DNA of 10,930 nt. It comes from Ruminococcaceae bacterium UBA5397. GTDB taxonomy: Bacteria > Bacillota > Clostridia > Oscillospirales > Acutalibacteraceae. Every line of letters starts with the position of its first letter. Within the stretch, counting starts at the first letter, position 1. The notes under the pieces were generated by a model. That model made no database searches. It was given only the letters and a program-made list of their open reading frames with translations, and was not told where the DNA came from. The position numbers were made by a program, and so were the translations under genes. The DNA lies in contig DHOF01000039.1 in NCBI GenBank assembly GCA_002411615.1, positions 11,725-22,654 on the forward strand, read 5' to 3'. This document shows, one piece after another, positions 1 to 6,346 of this stretch.

Positions 1-206
1 CCGCAGTAACGCAGCAGAAACTGATGTTTTTCATTATTCATATAAATTTGATAAGCCAAATCATCTTTGATATAAACAGTGCTATAGCCGTTGTCTTCCG
101 TAGTAATTTCGCCTTGACGCTCAAAATGATTCTTATTAAGAACTTCTCCTACACGGGAATTCACTTGTTCAAACACGTTCTGCGGATTATAAACGCTCTG
201 CTCCAA
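1..206 (-). CDS. Unknown protein, N-terminal part, cut by window edge
   Basis: An open frame runs leftward from a TTG codon at 206-204 through base 1 without a stop, giving 68 codons of an incomplete protein. It begins (M)EQSVYNPQNVFEQVNSRV and ends at the edge with HQFLLRYC. An AGGAG ribosome binding site lies 10 bases upstream of the TTG. An in-frame TAA further upstream leaves no ATG or GTG alternative, so TTG is the likely start. A good promoter lies about 100 bases upstream (304-332). The visible part is polar, with acidic and aromatic residues alternating, and has no signal peptide or membrane helix, so it looks like a cytoplasmic protein. I do not recognise the family and assign no function. 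Confidence 0.6.
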   Translation of the reverse strand, partial: MEQSVYNPQNVFEQVNSRVGEVLNKNHFERQGEITTEDNGYSTVYIKDDLAYQIYMNNEKHQFLLRYC

Positions 207-303
207 AATGATATCACTCCTGTTTTTTTAAAATCCCAAAATTTCTTAGGACTATTTTTCAATTCTAAATCAAAATACCGTTAAAAAAGTCCGGATTGAT
301 TAG

Positions 304-332
304 ATTATACTATATGATTACGGATTTGTCAC
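304..332 (-). promoter_or_regulatory. Sigma-A-type promoter for the leftmost gene
   Basis: Read on the minus strand, GTGACA (332-327) is followed by a 17-base spacer and a perfect TATAAT (309-304). It lies between the mltG stop and the TTG-start gene, about 100 bases before that start. The -10 match and exact spacing make it credible. The -35 element differs from TTGACA only at the first base pair. Confidence 0.65.
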
Positions 333-333
333 C

Positions 334-355
334 CCCGAAATCCGAAGGACTCGGG
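334..355 (-). other. Hairpin just after mltG; weak terminator candidate
   Basis: CCCGA at 334-338 pairs with TCGGG at 351-355, with an inner TCC/GGA pairing and a tiny loop. On the minus-strand RNA a G-U wobble strengthens it, leaving one bulged base. It starts 6 bases after the mltG stop codon. It is not followed by a run of T on the minus strand, so intrinsic termination would be poor. Its 3' side abuts the -35 element of the next promoter. It may instead protect the mltG mRNA 3' end. Confidence 0.35.
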
Positions 356-360
356 AAATT

Positions 361-1134
361 TTACAGTAAACTTTGGACACCATATTTTTCCATTGCTTTC
401 AAATGTTCTTCAAAGGTATGGGAATAGTGGCTCTTTCCATCGTTGCCAAAGAAAAAGTACAGTGCATCTGTTCCCGCCGGATTGCGTACCGCATCGATCG
501 CCGCAACGCCGGGGCTGCAGATCGGCCCTTGCGGAAGCCCTTTTTTTCGATTCGTATTATAATAGGCCTGATAGTCTTCCGACTGAGGCAAGAGGCTGCT
601 TTGAGAAATCAAATCTGCATACACGCGGGTAGAGTCCAGCTGCAGCCTCATCCCGCTGTCCAGCCGATTCTGCAGCGTCCCTGCAATCATCTGCATCTCA
701 TCTGATATTTTCGTTTCCTTTTGCACCAGAGAAGCCAAAGTTAACTCATCTTCTGATAAGTCTCCTGCATTTGTTTCAAAGGCCTTTAAAATCCGAGTGA
801 GGACCACCTCAGCATTCTCTCCCTTTTGAAACAGATAAGAAGAAGGGAACAAATATCCCTCCATTCGGAATGCACATTTGGGATCATCAGGGATCGTAAA
901 TGTCTGTGGTTCATAAAATTCGCAGACCGTATAAAATTCTTCTTTAGAGCAGATCCCATTTTCGTCCAGCAGCTCTGCAGTTTGTTCAAAGGTATTCCCG
1001 GGTGGAATCGTTACCTGTACATAGTTTCCGGACGAAGAAGAGCCGACATCTTCCGCCTGACAGCCGGAAAACAGAACGACCGATAAGCAAATTCCAAGGG
1101 ACAATATTCTGAAAAACAGAGTATGATGTTTCAT
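361..1134 (-). CDS. mltG: Endolytic murein transglycosylase MltG, short lipoprotein form
   Basis: This is a YceG/MltG-family enzyme, which cuts nascent glycan strands at the outer face of the membrane and helps set peptidoglycan strand length. Its 257 residues begin with a basic, hydrophobic signal ending in a lipobox (LFSGC, Cys25), then a serine-rich linker. A LysM-like segment follows (about 38-75), then EGYLFPSSY (92-100). The catalytic block ASLVQKET (134-141) keeps the family glutamate at Glu140, equivalent to E. coli Glu218; the glutamate two residues before it in E. coli is Gln here. Further family blocks are NRL..GMRLQLDST (156-169) and GLPQGPICSPG (199-209). E. coli MltG is 340 residues with a transmembrane anchor. 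This protein lacks the first LysM-like segment and appears to use a lipid anchor. An AGAGG site precedes the ATG, and a consensus promoter lies at 1224-1252. Confidence 0.9.
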   Translation of the reverse strand: MKHHTLFFRILSLGICLSVVLFSGCQAEDVGSSSSGNYVQVTIPPGNTFEQTAELLDENGICSKEEFYTVCEFYEPQTFTIPDDPKCAFRMEGYLFPSSYLFQKGENAEVVLTRILKAFETNAGDLSEDELTLASLVQKETKISDEMQMIAGTLQNRLDSGMRLQLDSTRVYADLISQSSLLPQSEDYQAYYNTNRKKGLPQGPICSPGVAAIDAVRNPAGTDALYFFFGNDGKSHYSHTFEEHLKAMEKYGVQSLL

Positions 1135-1183
1135 AGACGGCCTCTTTCTGCTATCTTAAAAAATAGTAATCGGTCATTTCAAT

Positions 1184-1205
1184 ATGAGTGCAAAATGAGT
1201 GCAAA
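1184..1205. repeat. Tandem 11-bp repeat in the mltG leader
   Basis: ATGAGTGCAAA occurs twice head to tail (1184-1194 and 1195-1205) and is followed by AT, the start of a third copy. It lies between the mltG -10 element and the mltG start codon, so it should be inside the mltG 5' untranslated RNA, where it reads as two TTTGCACTCAT units. It may be a simple duplication or a paired binding site. Confidence 0.7.
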
Positions 1206-1223
1206 ATTTTTGCTTTTTTTATT

Positions 1224-1252
1224 ATTATACCGGCTGAGGAATTCTCTGTCAA
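1224..1252 (-). promoter_or_regulatory. Consensus sigma-A promoter of mltG
   Basis: On the minus strand a perfect TTGACA (1252-1247) is followed by a 17-base spacer and a perfect TATAAT (1229-1224). The start point would fall near 1217, giving mltG a leader of about 80 bases that contains the 11-bp tandem repeat. This is the best promoter in the window by sequence and predicts strong constitutive transcription unless an operator intervenes. Confidence 0.85.
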
Positions 1253-1303
1253 AGCCCTTTTGAAAAAGATTTGATTTTGGGTTGAGGGCCTCCAAATTCA
1301 GGA

Positions 1304-1332
1304 TTGCGCATCAAAAGTTCTTGTGGTATCAT
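1304..1332 (+). promoter_or_regulatory. Probable promoter of the ddl operon
   Basis: TTGCGC (1304-1309), a 17-base spacer and TATCAT (1327-1332) lie 68 bases before the ddl ATG. The spacing is ideal and each hexamer has four of six consensus bases. The -35 is back to back with the mltG -35, about 51 bases away. The -10 sits between the arms of a 6-bp inverted repeat (TTCTTG 1318-1323, CAAGAA 1340-1345). AAGTTC is also repeated directly at 1315-1320 and 1335-1340, so repression at this site is conceivable. The rest of 1135-1399 holds no gene that I can support. Confidence 0.5.
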
Positions 1333-1399
1333 ATAAGTTCAAGAATTATAATTATTTGTCTTTAAAAACAATTCTGACAAAATTGGAGGCATTCCTGAT

Positions 1400-2476
1400 A
1401 TGGCAAAAAAAACGATTGCGATCCTATTTGGAGGCAGCTCTTCCGAGCACGAGGTTTCCTGTGTTTCGGCAGCCGCCGTTGCCGACCACCTTTCCCAAGA
1501 ACTCTATGACGTGCGGCTTTTAGGCATCACAAAAGACGGCCGTTGGTATCTTTTCAGCGGCTCTACCGACGAAATGCGCGACGGCTCATGGGAAAATAAT
1601 GAGCTGAACCGAAAAGCTTTTATTTCCCCTGATACTTCTCTCAAGGGAATTGTTCTCGAGGGTGAAAATTCATTTGATGTAATAAAAGTTGACTGCATTT
1701 TTCCAGTCCTTCACGGCAAAAACGGCGAAGACGGAACTCTGCAGGGACTTCTTCATCTAAGCGGAATTCCTTATGTGGGCTGTGCAACGCTTTCCAGTGC
1801 CGTCTGCATGGATAAGGCGGTCACCCATACGCTGCTCTCCAGCTGGGGAATTGGGCAAGCGGAATACCTCTGGTTCTTTGCCGATAAATATGAAGGGGCA
1901 GGACGTCTGAAAATCCGGCAAAAGATCGAAGCACGCCTTGGATATCCGGTTTTCTTAAAGCCCGCCAACGCTGGTTCTTCTGTTGGAATCAGCCGAGTGA
2001 ATTCTGAAGAAGAGCTGGACGCTGCCGTCCAAAAAGCTGCAAAAGAAGACAGCAAAATCGTAGTAGAAAGTTTAGTGGTCGGCCAAGAAGTAGAATGCGC
2101 GGTCCTTGGAAACGAAAATCCGCAAGCAAGCGGTGTCGGCGAAATTGCAGCGGCTGCCGAATTTTATGATTATGATGACAAATATAAAAATGGAAAAAGT
2201 CAGCTTTATATTCCGGCACATCTTTCTGAGGAAGTCTCCGAAAAAATCCGCCGTACTGCCTGCCGAGCTTACCGTCTTTTAGGCTGCACCGGCCTTGCCC
2301 GTGTAGATTTTTTTGTGCGTGACGGAAAAGAAGTCATCTTAAATGAACTCAATACCTTACCGGGCTTTACAAGCATCAGCATGTATCCAAAGCTCTGGGA
2401 AAAGGCTGGAAAACCATTCAGCGAGTTATTGACGGATTTGATTAATTTGGCATTTGAACGCAAACATTATCAGTGA
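1400..2476 (+). CDS. ddl: D-alanine--D-alanine ligase
   Basis: This cytoplasmic ATP-grasp enzyme joins two D-alanines with ATP to make the dipeptide that MurF adds to UDP-MurNAc-tripeptide. At 358 residues it has the usual family length. The N-terminal block GGSSSEHEVS (11-20) carries the substrate-binding Glu16. PVLHGKNGEDG (102-112) follows. ATP-binding lysines are Lys139 and Lys187, within FLKPANAGSSVG (185-196). Metal ligands lie in ARVDFF (Asp303) and NELNTLPG (Glu316, Asn318). The omega loop reads YDYDDKY (256-262) with the Lys-Tyr pair typical of D-Ala-D-Ala ligases. This argues against a VanA/VanB-type D-lactate ligase. GGAGG lies 10 bases before the ATG. It is the first gene of the rightward operon and is divergent from mltG, so two cell-wall genes share one control region. 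Confidence 0.95.
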   Translation: MAKKTIAILFGGSSSEHEVSCVSAAAVADHLSQELYDVRLLGITKDGRWYLFSGSTDEMRDGSWENNELNRKAFISPDTSLKGIVLEGENSFDVIKVDCIFPVLHGKNGEDGTLQGLLHLSGIPYVGCATLSSAVCMDKAVTHTLLSSWGIGQAEYLWFFADKYEGAGRLKIRQKIEARLGYPVFLKPANAGSSVGISRVNSEEELDAAVQKAAKEDSKIVVESLVVGQEVECAVLGNENPQASGVGEIAAAAEFYDYDDKYKNGKSQLYIPAHLSEEVSEKIRRTACRAYRLLGCTGLARVDFFVRDGKEVILNELNTLPGFTSISMYPKLWEKAGKPFSELLTDLINLAFERKHYQ

Positions 2477-2500
2477 TTCTATTTTTATCCCATCGCTTTT

Positions 2501-2530
2501 TTGAGCCATCATTTTGCAGTTCGGTATGAA
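2501..2530 (+). promoter_or_regulatory. Possible weak internal promoter before the ywiB-like gene
   Basis: The 110-base gap after ddl is the longest inside the rightward operon. It contains TTGAGC (2501-2506), an 18-base spacer and TATGAA (2525-2530), a mediocre match. No terminator hairpin or T-box-like leader is visible in the gap, so read-through from ddl is also likely. A 14-codon frame (2526-2570) ends right at the ribosome binding site but has no ribosome binding site of its own. Confidence 0.3.
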
Positions 2531-2586
2531 TCAAGACCATGTAAATCCGATTGATATCGAAGCATTGTAAGGAGTCAACAATACCT

Positions 2587-3024
2587 ATGAAAGAAAACTA
2601 TCTGATTTCCGTCCTCGGCAAGCAGCAGGTCAATGGACAGTCGGATGAAATTGAAGTCAACACAACGGGCACTTACGTCCGCAAGGGCGATAAGCGCTAT
2701 ATTATGTATAAGGAATATGATGAAAATTCCCAGCCTACCAGAACCAACATCTTAAAAATAGAGGGAAATAACCGTCTTACCGTGATGCGCGGAGGAACGG
2801 ACGGCACCCATTTGATTCTGGAAAACGGCAAGCGGTATCTTTGCCAGTACAATACCGGCTATGGGAATCTAATGCTTGGCATTTCAACCTCGGAACTGCA
2901 AAATCTTCTGACCGATAAGGGCGGCAGTCTGAAGGTTCAGTATACGCTGGATATCAACTCCAGTCTTGCAAGCAGCAATGAACTTTATATTACCGTCAAG
3001 GAGGCAGAAAGCAAAGATGTCTAA
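2587..3024 (+). CDS. ywiB: DUF1934 (YwiB-like) beta-barrel protein
   Basis: This small cytoplasmic protein of 145 residues has no signal peptide or membrane helix. Alternating hydrophobic and polar strands throughout (ISVLGKQQV, YIMYKEYD, LTVMRGG, LCQYNTGYG, LKVQYTLDIN) fit the lipocalin-like barrel of DUF1934, the family of Bacillus subtilis YwiB. Position supports this: ywiB lies directly before argS in Bacillus, and the same order is kept here. The ATG at 2587 follows AAGGAG by 12 bases. A TTG 36 bases earlier in the same frame has no ribosome binding site and was rejected. The 3' end overlaps argS by 8 bases, so the two are probably translated together. The biochemical role of the family is not established to my knowledge. 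The symbol is by similarity and context. Confidence 0.8.
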   Translation: MKENYLISVLGKQQVNGQSDEIEVNTTGTYVRKGDKRYIMYKEYDENSQPTRTNILKIEGNNRLTVMRGGTDGTHLILENGKRYLCQYNTGYGNLMLGISTSELQNLLTDKGGSLKVQYTLDINSSLASSNELYITVKEAESKDV

Positions 3025-4711
3025 ATATGTAGGAATCGCAACCGAAGGACTTAAAAAGGCTATTCTCGAATCAATTACAAAAGCGCAGGAAAAAGGGGCT
3101 CTGCCAAAAGGAGAAGCTCCTGCTTTTACGCTGGAAATTCCCGCTGACCACAGCCATGGGAACTGGGCTTCCAATGCCGCTATGGTATCCGCACGGGCTT
3201 TTCATATGGCTCCCCGCAAAATTGCAGAAGCAATCAAAGAAAGCATCTCTCTTTCTGATACTTTCTTCGAAAGCTGTGAGATTGCCGGTCCCGGATTTCT
3301 GAATTTCTTTTATAAGCCTAATTTTTACGCAGCGGTACTTAATGACATCAATGCTTGCGGAAAAGATTACGGAAAAAGCAATTTCGGCGGTAAAAAACGA
3401 GTCCTTGTAGAATTTGTATCCGCCAACCCCACCGGCCCTATGCATGTCGGCAATGCCCGTGGAGGCGTTCTAGGAGATACCATGGCGGCTGTATTGGGAG
3501 AAGCCGGCTACCAAGTCGAACGGGAATTTTATCTCAATGACGCCGGAAATCAGGTCAATAAATTCGGTGCTTCTCTGGAGGCACGTTATTTGCAGCTTTA
3601 TCAAGGAGAGGACGCTGTACCTTTTCCGGAGGATGGCTACAAGGGAGTCGATATTATTGAGCACGCAAAAAGCTTTGCCAAAAAATACGGCGATCAATAT
3701 GTAAAAACTTCTTCTGAAGAGCGCCGCAAAGCGCTCATCCAATATGCTCTGCCGCTTAATATCGAAGGCTTAAAACAAGATCTTCTCAAATACCGAATCT
3801 GCTATGACAACTGGTTTAAAGAATCCACGCTTCACAAAAACGGAGAAGTCGAGAAAGTGGTCGAACTGCTCAAAGAAAAAGGCGCCACTTATGAAAAAGA
3901 AGGCGCCGTCTGGTTTAAAGGCGAAGATTATGGCTCTGAAGATTTTGTCCTAGTGCGTAAAAACGGAGTTCCTACCTATGTTGTTCCGGATATTGCCTAT
4001 CATTACAACAAGCTTGTTACCCGGAATTTTGATTACGCTGTCGACGTATTCGGCGCCGATCATCACGGCTATGTACCGCGTTTAAAAGGCGCTTTGCAGG
4101 CGTTAGGGGTTGATACTTCCCGCCTGGACGTTGTTTTGATGCAGATGGTTCGCTTAATGCGCGACGGCGAAGTGATTAAAGCCAGCAAGCGCAGCGGAAA
4201 AGCAATTACTCTTGTCACACTTCTTGATGAAGTCCCGGTAGATGCCGCACGCTTCCTCTTTAATTTGCGCGAGCCAACTTCCGAGATTGATTTTGACCTT
4301 GACCTTGCGATTCAGCAGGACAGCCAAAATCCTGTTTATTATGTACAATACGCACATGCACGCATTTGCAGCGTAATGAAGAAACTGAAGGAAGAAGAAA
4401 ACATGGTTCCGCACCCCTGCACAGAGGAGGAGCTTGCTCTTTTGAAAGCTCCCGAAGAGCTGGAACTCATTAATATTCTTTCTTCTTATACGGACGAAAT
4501 TATAGACGCTGCCAAAGAGCTGAACCCTACCAGAATCACACGGTATGCGCTCAGCCTTGCTTCGCTGTTCCATAAATTCTATACCGCCTGCCGGATAAAG
4601 GGCGAAGAAGAACACCTCGCAGCAGCACGCCTATTCCTCTGCCACGACACTGCCATTGTTTTGGAAAATGTTTTGGCACTCTTAAAAATCAACGCTCCGG
4701 AATCCATGTAA
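3017..4711 (+). CDS. argS: Arginyl-tRNA synthetase
   Basis: ArgRS is a class I aminoacyl-tRNA synthetase that charges tRNA-Arg with arginine using ATP, and needs the tRNA for amino-acid activation. The 564 residues match the bacterial family length. An N-terminal additional domain that recognises the tRNA D-loop comes first (about 5-110). The catalytic core opens with FVSANPTGPMHVGNARGG (133-150), whose HVGN (143-146) is the HIGH-type signature. VFGADHHGYVPRL (344-356) follows. A KMSKS-like loop reads KASKRSGK (388-395). The DALR-type anticodon domain begins near PVYYVQYAHARI (439-450), and the protein ends PESM. AAGGAGG at 2998-3004 inside the upstream gene serves the ATG at 3017. A longer frame starting at 2966 is rejected because it lacks a site and a family match. 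No T-box leader is visible immediately upstream. Confidence 0.96.
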   Translation: MSKYVGIATEGLKKAILESITKAQEKGALPKGEAPAFTLEIPADHSHGNWASNAAMVSARAFHMAPRKIAEAIKESISLSDTFFESCEIAGPGFLNFFYKPNFYAAVLNDINACGKDYGKSNFGGKKRVLVEFVSANPTGPMHVGNARGGVLGDTMAAVLGEAGYQVEREFYLNDAGNQVNKFGASLEARYLQLYQGEDAVPFPEDGYKGVDIIEHAKSFAKKYGDQYVKTSSEERRKALIQYALPLNIEGLKQDLLKYRICYDNWFKESTLHKNGEVEKVVELLKEKGATYEKEGAVWFKGEDYGSEDFVLVRKNGVPTYVVPDIAYHYNKLVTRNFDYAVDVFGADHHGYVPRLKGALQALGVDTSRLDVVLMQMVRLMRDGEVIKASKRSGKAITLVTLLDEVPVDAARFLFNLREPTSEIDFDLDLAIQQDSQNPVYYVQYAHARICSVMKKLKEEENMVPHPCTEEELALLKAPEELELINILSSYTDEIIDAAKELNPTRITRYALSLASLFHKFYTACRIKGEEEHLAAARLFLCHDTAIVLENVLALLKINAPESM

Positions 4712-4741
4712 TTTTGACCACACAGAAAGGAGATTTTGCCG

Positions 4742-5605
4742 ATGAATCTTTCAGACCCTCAAACGATTCGGTCGATTTTATCTCATCACGGATTTTCGTT
4801 TAGTAAAGGGCTGGGGCAAAACTTTCTGATTGACCCTTCTGTCTGCCCAAAAATGGCGGAAGCCTGCGGTGCGGATAAGGGAGTCGGCGTGCTCGAAATT
4901 GGACCTGGAATTGGTGTTCTGACAAAGGAACTCTGCTCCCGCGCAGAAAAAGTAACTGCCGTAGAACTCGATCATCGGCTTTTACCGGTTCTTTCCGAGA
5001 CGCTCTCCGGTTTTTCCAATCTCCATGTAATAGAAGGAGATATTTTAAAGTTGGATCTTCCAGAGCTGTTAAAAACAGAATTTCCGGGTTTAAAAATTGA
5101 AGTCTGTGCAAACCTTCCTTATTACATTACATCTCCGGTCATTATGGGCCTTCTGGAAGCAGATCTTCCAATTGACGCCATGACTGTAATGGTTCAAAAA
5201 GAGGCAGCTGAGCGGCTCTGTGCCATTCCTGGAACAAGGGCCTGTGGTTCAGTAAGTGCAGCTGTCTGGTTTTATTCTGAGCCTGAGATTTTATTTCCGG
5301 TAAAGAGAAATTGTTTTCTGCCCAGTCCAAAAGTAGATTCCACTGTGATTCAGTTAAAGATTCGCAGCAAGCCACCGATCGACATTCCTTCTCAAAAAGC
5401 TTTTTTTAGGACCGTTCATGCCTGCTTTTCCCAGCGTCGCAAAACCGTACTGAATTCACTTTCGGCAGGGTTATCTCTTCCGAAAGAAAAAGCTAGATGG
5501 GCGCTTTCCGAAGCAAAAATTTTGGAAAACCGCCGTGCCGAACAACTTTCAATGGATGAATTTGCGGCTCTTACACGCGCACTTTCAAAAGGAGATGTCA
5601 TATGA
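4742..5605 (+). CDS. rsmA: 16S rRNA dimethyladenosine transferase RsmA (KsgA)
   Basis: RsmA uses S-adenosylmethionine to dimethylate two adjacent adenines near the 3' end of 16S rRNA (A1518 and A1519 in E. coli) during late 30S assembly. The 287-residue protein starts with the family's GQNFLID (25-31). Motif I, LEIGPGIGVLT (51-61), and the acidic residue in VELD (74-77) bind the methyl donor. EGD (98-100) and the catalytic motif NLPYYITS (124-131) follow. The C-terminal helical domain contains FFRTVHACFSQRRKT, as expected. GGAG lies 9 bases before the ATG at 4742. A TTG two codons earlier is too close to that site and was rejected. It follows argS by 30 bases, and its TGA overlaps the next ATG (ATGA), which implies translational coupling. 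Confidence 0.95.
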   Translation: MNLSDPQTIRSILSHHGFSFSKGLGQNFLIDPSVCPKMAEACGADKGVGVLEIGPGIGVLTKELCSRAEKVTAVELDHRLLPVLSETLSGFSNLHVIEGDILKLDLPELLKTEFPGLKIEVCANLPYYITSPVIMGLLEADLPIDAMTVMVQKEAAERLCAIPGTRACGSVSAAVWFYSEPEILFPVKRNCFLPSPKVDSTVIQLKIRSKPPIDIPSQKAFFRTVHACFSQRRKTVLNSLSAGLSLPKEKARWALSEAKILENRRAEQLSMDEFAALTRALSKGDVI

Positions 5606-5796
5606 AAGAGAAATCGGACAAACAGCTCAGCTGGATTTTTTTTACAATCGCCTGCGTCTGTGCACTGATTGGAATGATTTTGAGTCCTCTTGAACAAGAA
5701 GCACTTTCTATCACTTTTTCCATGATTGCGGTAGTTATCGCACTCGGCGGAATTTTTCTTGCATTTGAGTCCCTTAAGCACTCTCAAAACCGATAA
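5602..5796 (+). CDS. Small two-helix membrane protein, unknown
   Basis: This 64-residue protein has two predicted membrane helices (about residues 10-28 and 36-56) joined by a short acidic turn, SPLEQEA. Lysine-rich termini (MKEKSDKQ and SLKHSQNR) suggest both ends lie in the cytoplasm. The ATG overlaps the rsmA stop codon by four bases and AAAAGGAG sits within the rsmA end, so translation is probably coupled. The stop codon overlaps the ribosome binding site of the dCMP deaminase gene. This packing, and the match of its membrane pattern to a real protein, support it as a gene. I do not recognise a named family, and the neighbours do not reveal a role. Confidence 0.8.
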   Translation: MKEKSDKQLSWIFFTIACVCALIGMILSPLEQEALSITFSMIAVVIALGGIFLAFESLKHSQNR

Positions 5797-5811
5797 GGAG
5801 GAAAAATCGTT

Positions 5812-6300
5812 ATGCTGCGAAAAGATAAGATCAACTATTATTTAGACATCGCCGAAACAGTTTCGGAACGCTCAACTTGTCTGAGAAAGATGTGGGGTGC
5901 AATCATCGTCAATAATGATGAGATTGTCGCCACCGGCTATAACGGCGCTCCGAGAGGCCGTGCCAACTGTTTGGACACCGGCGTCTGTATTCGCGAAAAG
6001 TTAAAGATTCCGCGTGGAGAACGTTATGAAATCTGCCGTTCCGTCCATGCGGAAGCAAACGCGATCATCAGCGCCTCCCGCAAAGATATGATTGGTGCCA
6101 CGCTCTACTTGGTCGGACGCGATGCCGCTACCAAGGAATATGTAGAAAATCCATCCTCCTGTTCCATGTGCAAACGCATGGTAATCAACGCTGGAATTCT
6201 GCAGGTTATTGTCAGAATTAATAAGACAGAATATAAAGCCTTCCCGGTTCATGACTGGATCGAAAATGATGAGTCTTTAAGCGGTACATTTGGGTATTAA
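5812..6300 (+). CDS. comEB: dCMP deaminase (ComEB-like)
   Basis: This zinc enzyme of the cytidine/deoxycytidylate deaminase superfamily converts dCMP to dUMP, the substrate of thymidylate synthase. The 162 residues carry the catalytic SVHAEANAI block with His79 and Glu81 and the paired zinc cysteines in PSSCSMCKRM (Cys117, Cys120). The N-terminal half has the dCMP-deaminase-specific GYNGAPRG (42-49) and cysteines at 23, 53 and 59. These favour dCMP deaminase over cytidine or tRNA adenosine deaminases. In Bacillus the homologue comEB sits in a competence operon; here no competence genes are visible. AAGGAGG lies 10 bases before the ATG at 5812. It is the last gene of the rightward operon, and its stop runs into the terminator's A-rich flank. 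Confidence 0.93.
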   Translation: MLRKDKINYYLDIAETVSERSTCLRKMWGAIIVNNDEIVATGYNGAPRGRANCLDTGVCIREKLKIPRGERYEICRSVHAEANAIISASRKDMIGATLYLVGRDAATKEYVENPSSCSMCKRMVINAGILQVIVRINKTEYKAFPVHDWIENDESLSGTFGY

Positions 6301-6346
6301 AAAAAGCCTTTGCGGTTAACCCCGCAAAGGCTTTTTCTTTTTATTT
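6299..6346. terminator. Strong bidirectional intrinsic terminator
   Basis: A 10-bp perfect stem (6306-6315 with 6322-6331, GCCTTTGCGG/CCGCAAAGGC) has a 6-base loop TTAACC. It is flanked by an A run on the left and a T run on the right. It therefore works on both strands. It ends the rightward operon immediately after the deaminase stop codon, and the convergent lipoprotein gene, whose stop codon is at 6347-6349. Confidence 0.95.

Noticed and set aside
24..284. Plus-strand frame of 86 codons at the left edge
   Set aside because: It has no ribosome binding site, opposes a minus-strand gene with good signals and promoter, and its product is a hydrophobic low-complexity translation of antisense DNA.
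1200..1221. GCAAAA/TTTTGC hairpin followed by a T run on the plus strand, as a terminator
   Set aside because: No plus-strand gene ends before it, the stem is short and AT-rich, and the sequence is better explained as the mltG leader downstream of its promoter.
1400..2476. Ligase as a VanA/VanC-type glycopeptide-resistance enzyme
   Set aside because: The omega loop keeps the Lys-Tyr pair of D-Ala-D-Ala ligases, and no vanH, vanX or van regulatory genes are adjacent.
2526..2570. A 14-codon frame (MNQDHVNPIDIEAL) ending at the ywiB-like ribosome binding site, as a possible leader peptide
   Set aside because: It has no ribosome binding site, no run of a regulatory amino acid and no attenuator-type hairpin after it; a frame this short is expected by chance.
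2477..2586. T-box or other riboswitch before the ywiB-argS pair
   Set aside because: The gap is only 110 bases and shows no T-box core sequence, specifier stem or terminator hairpin.
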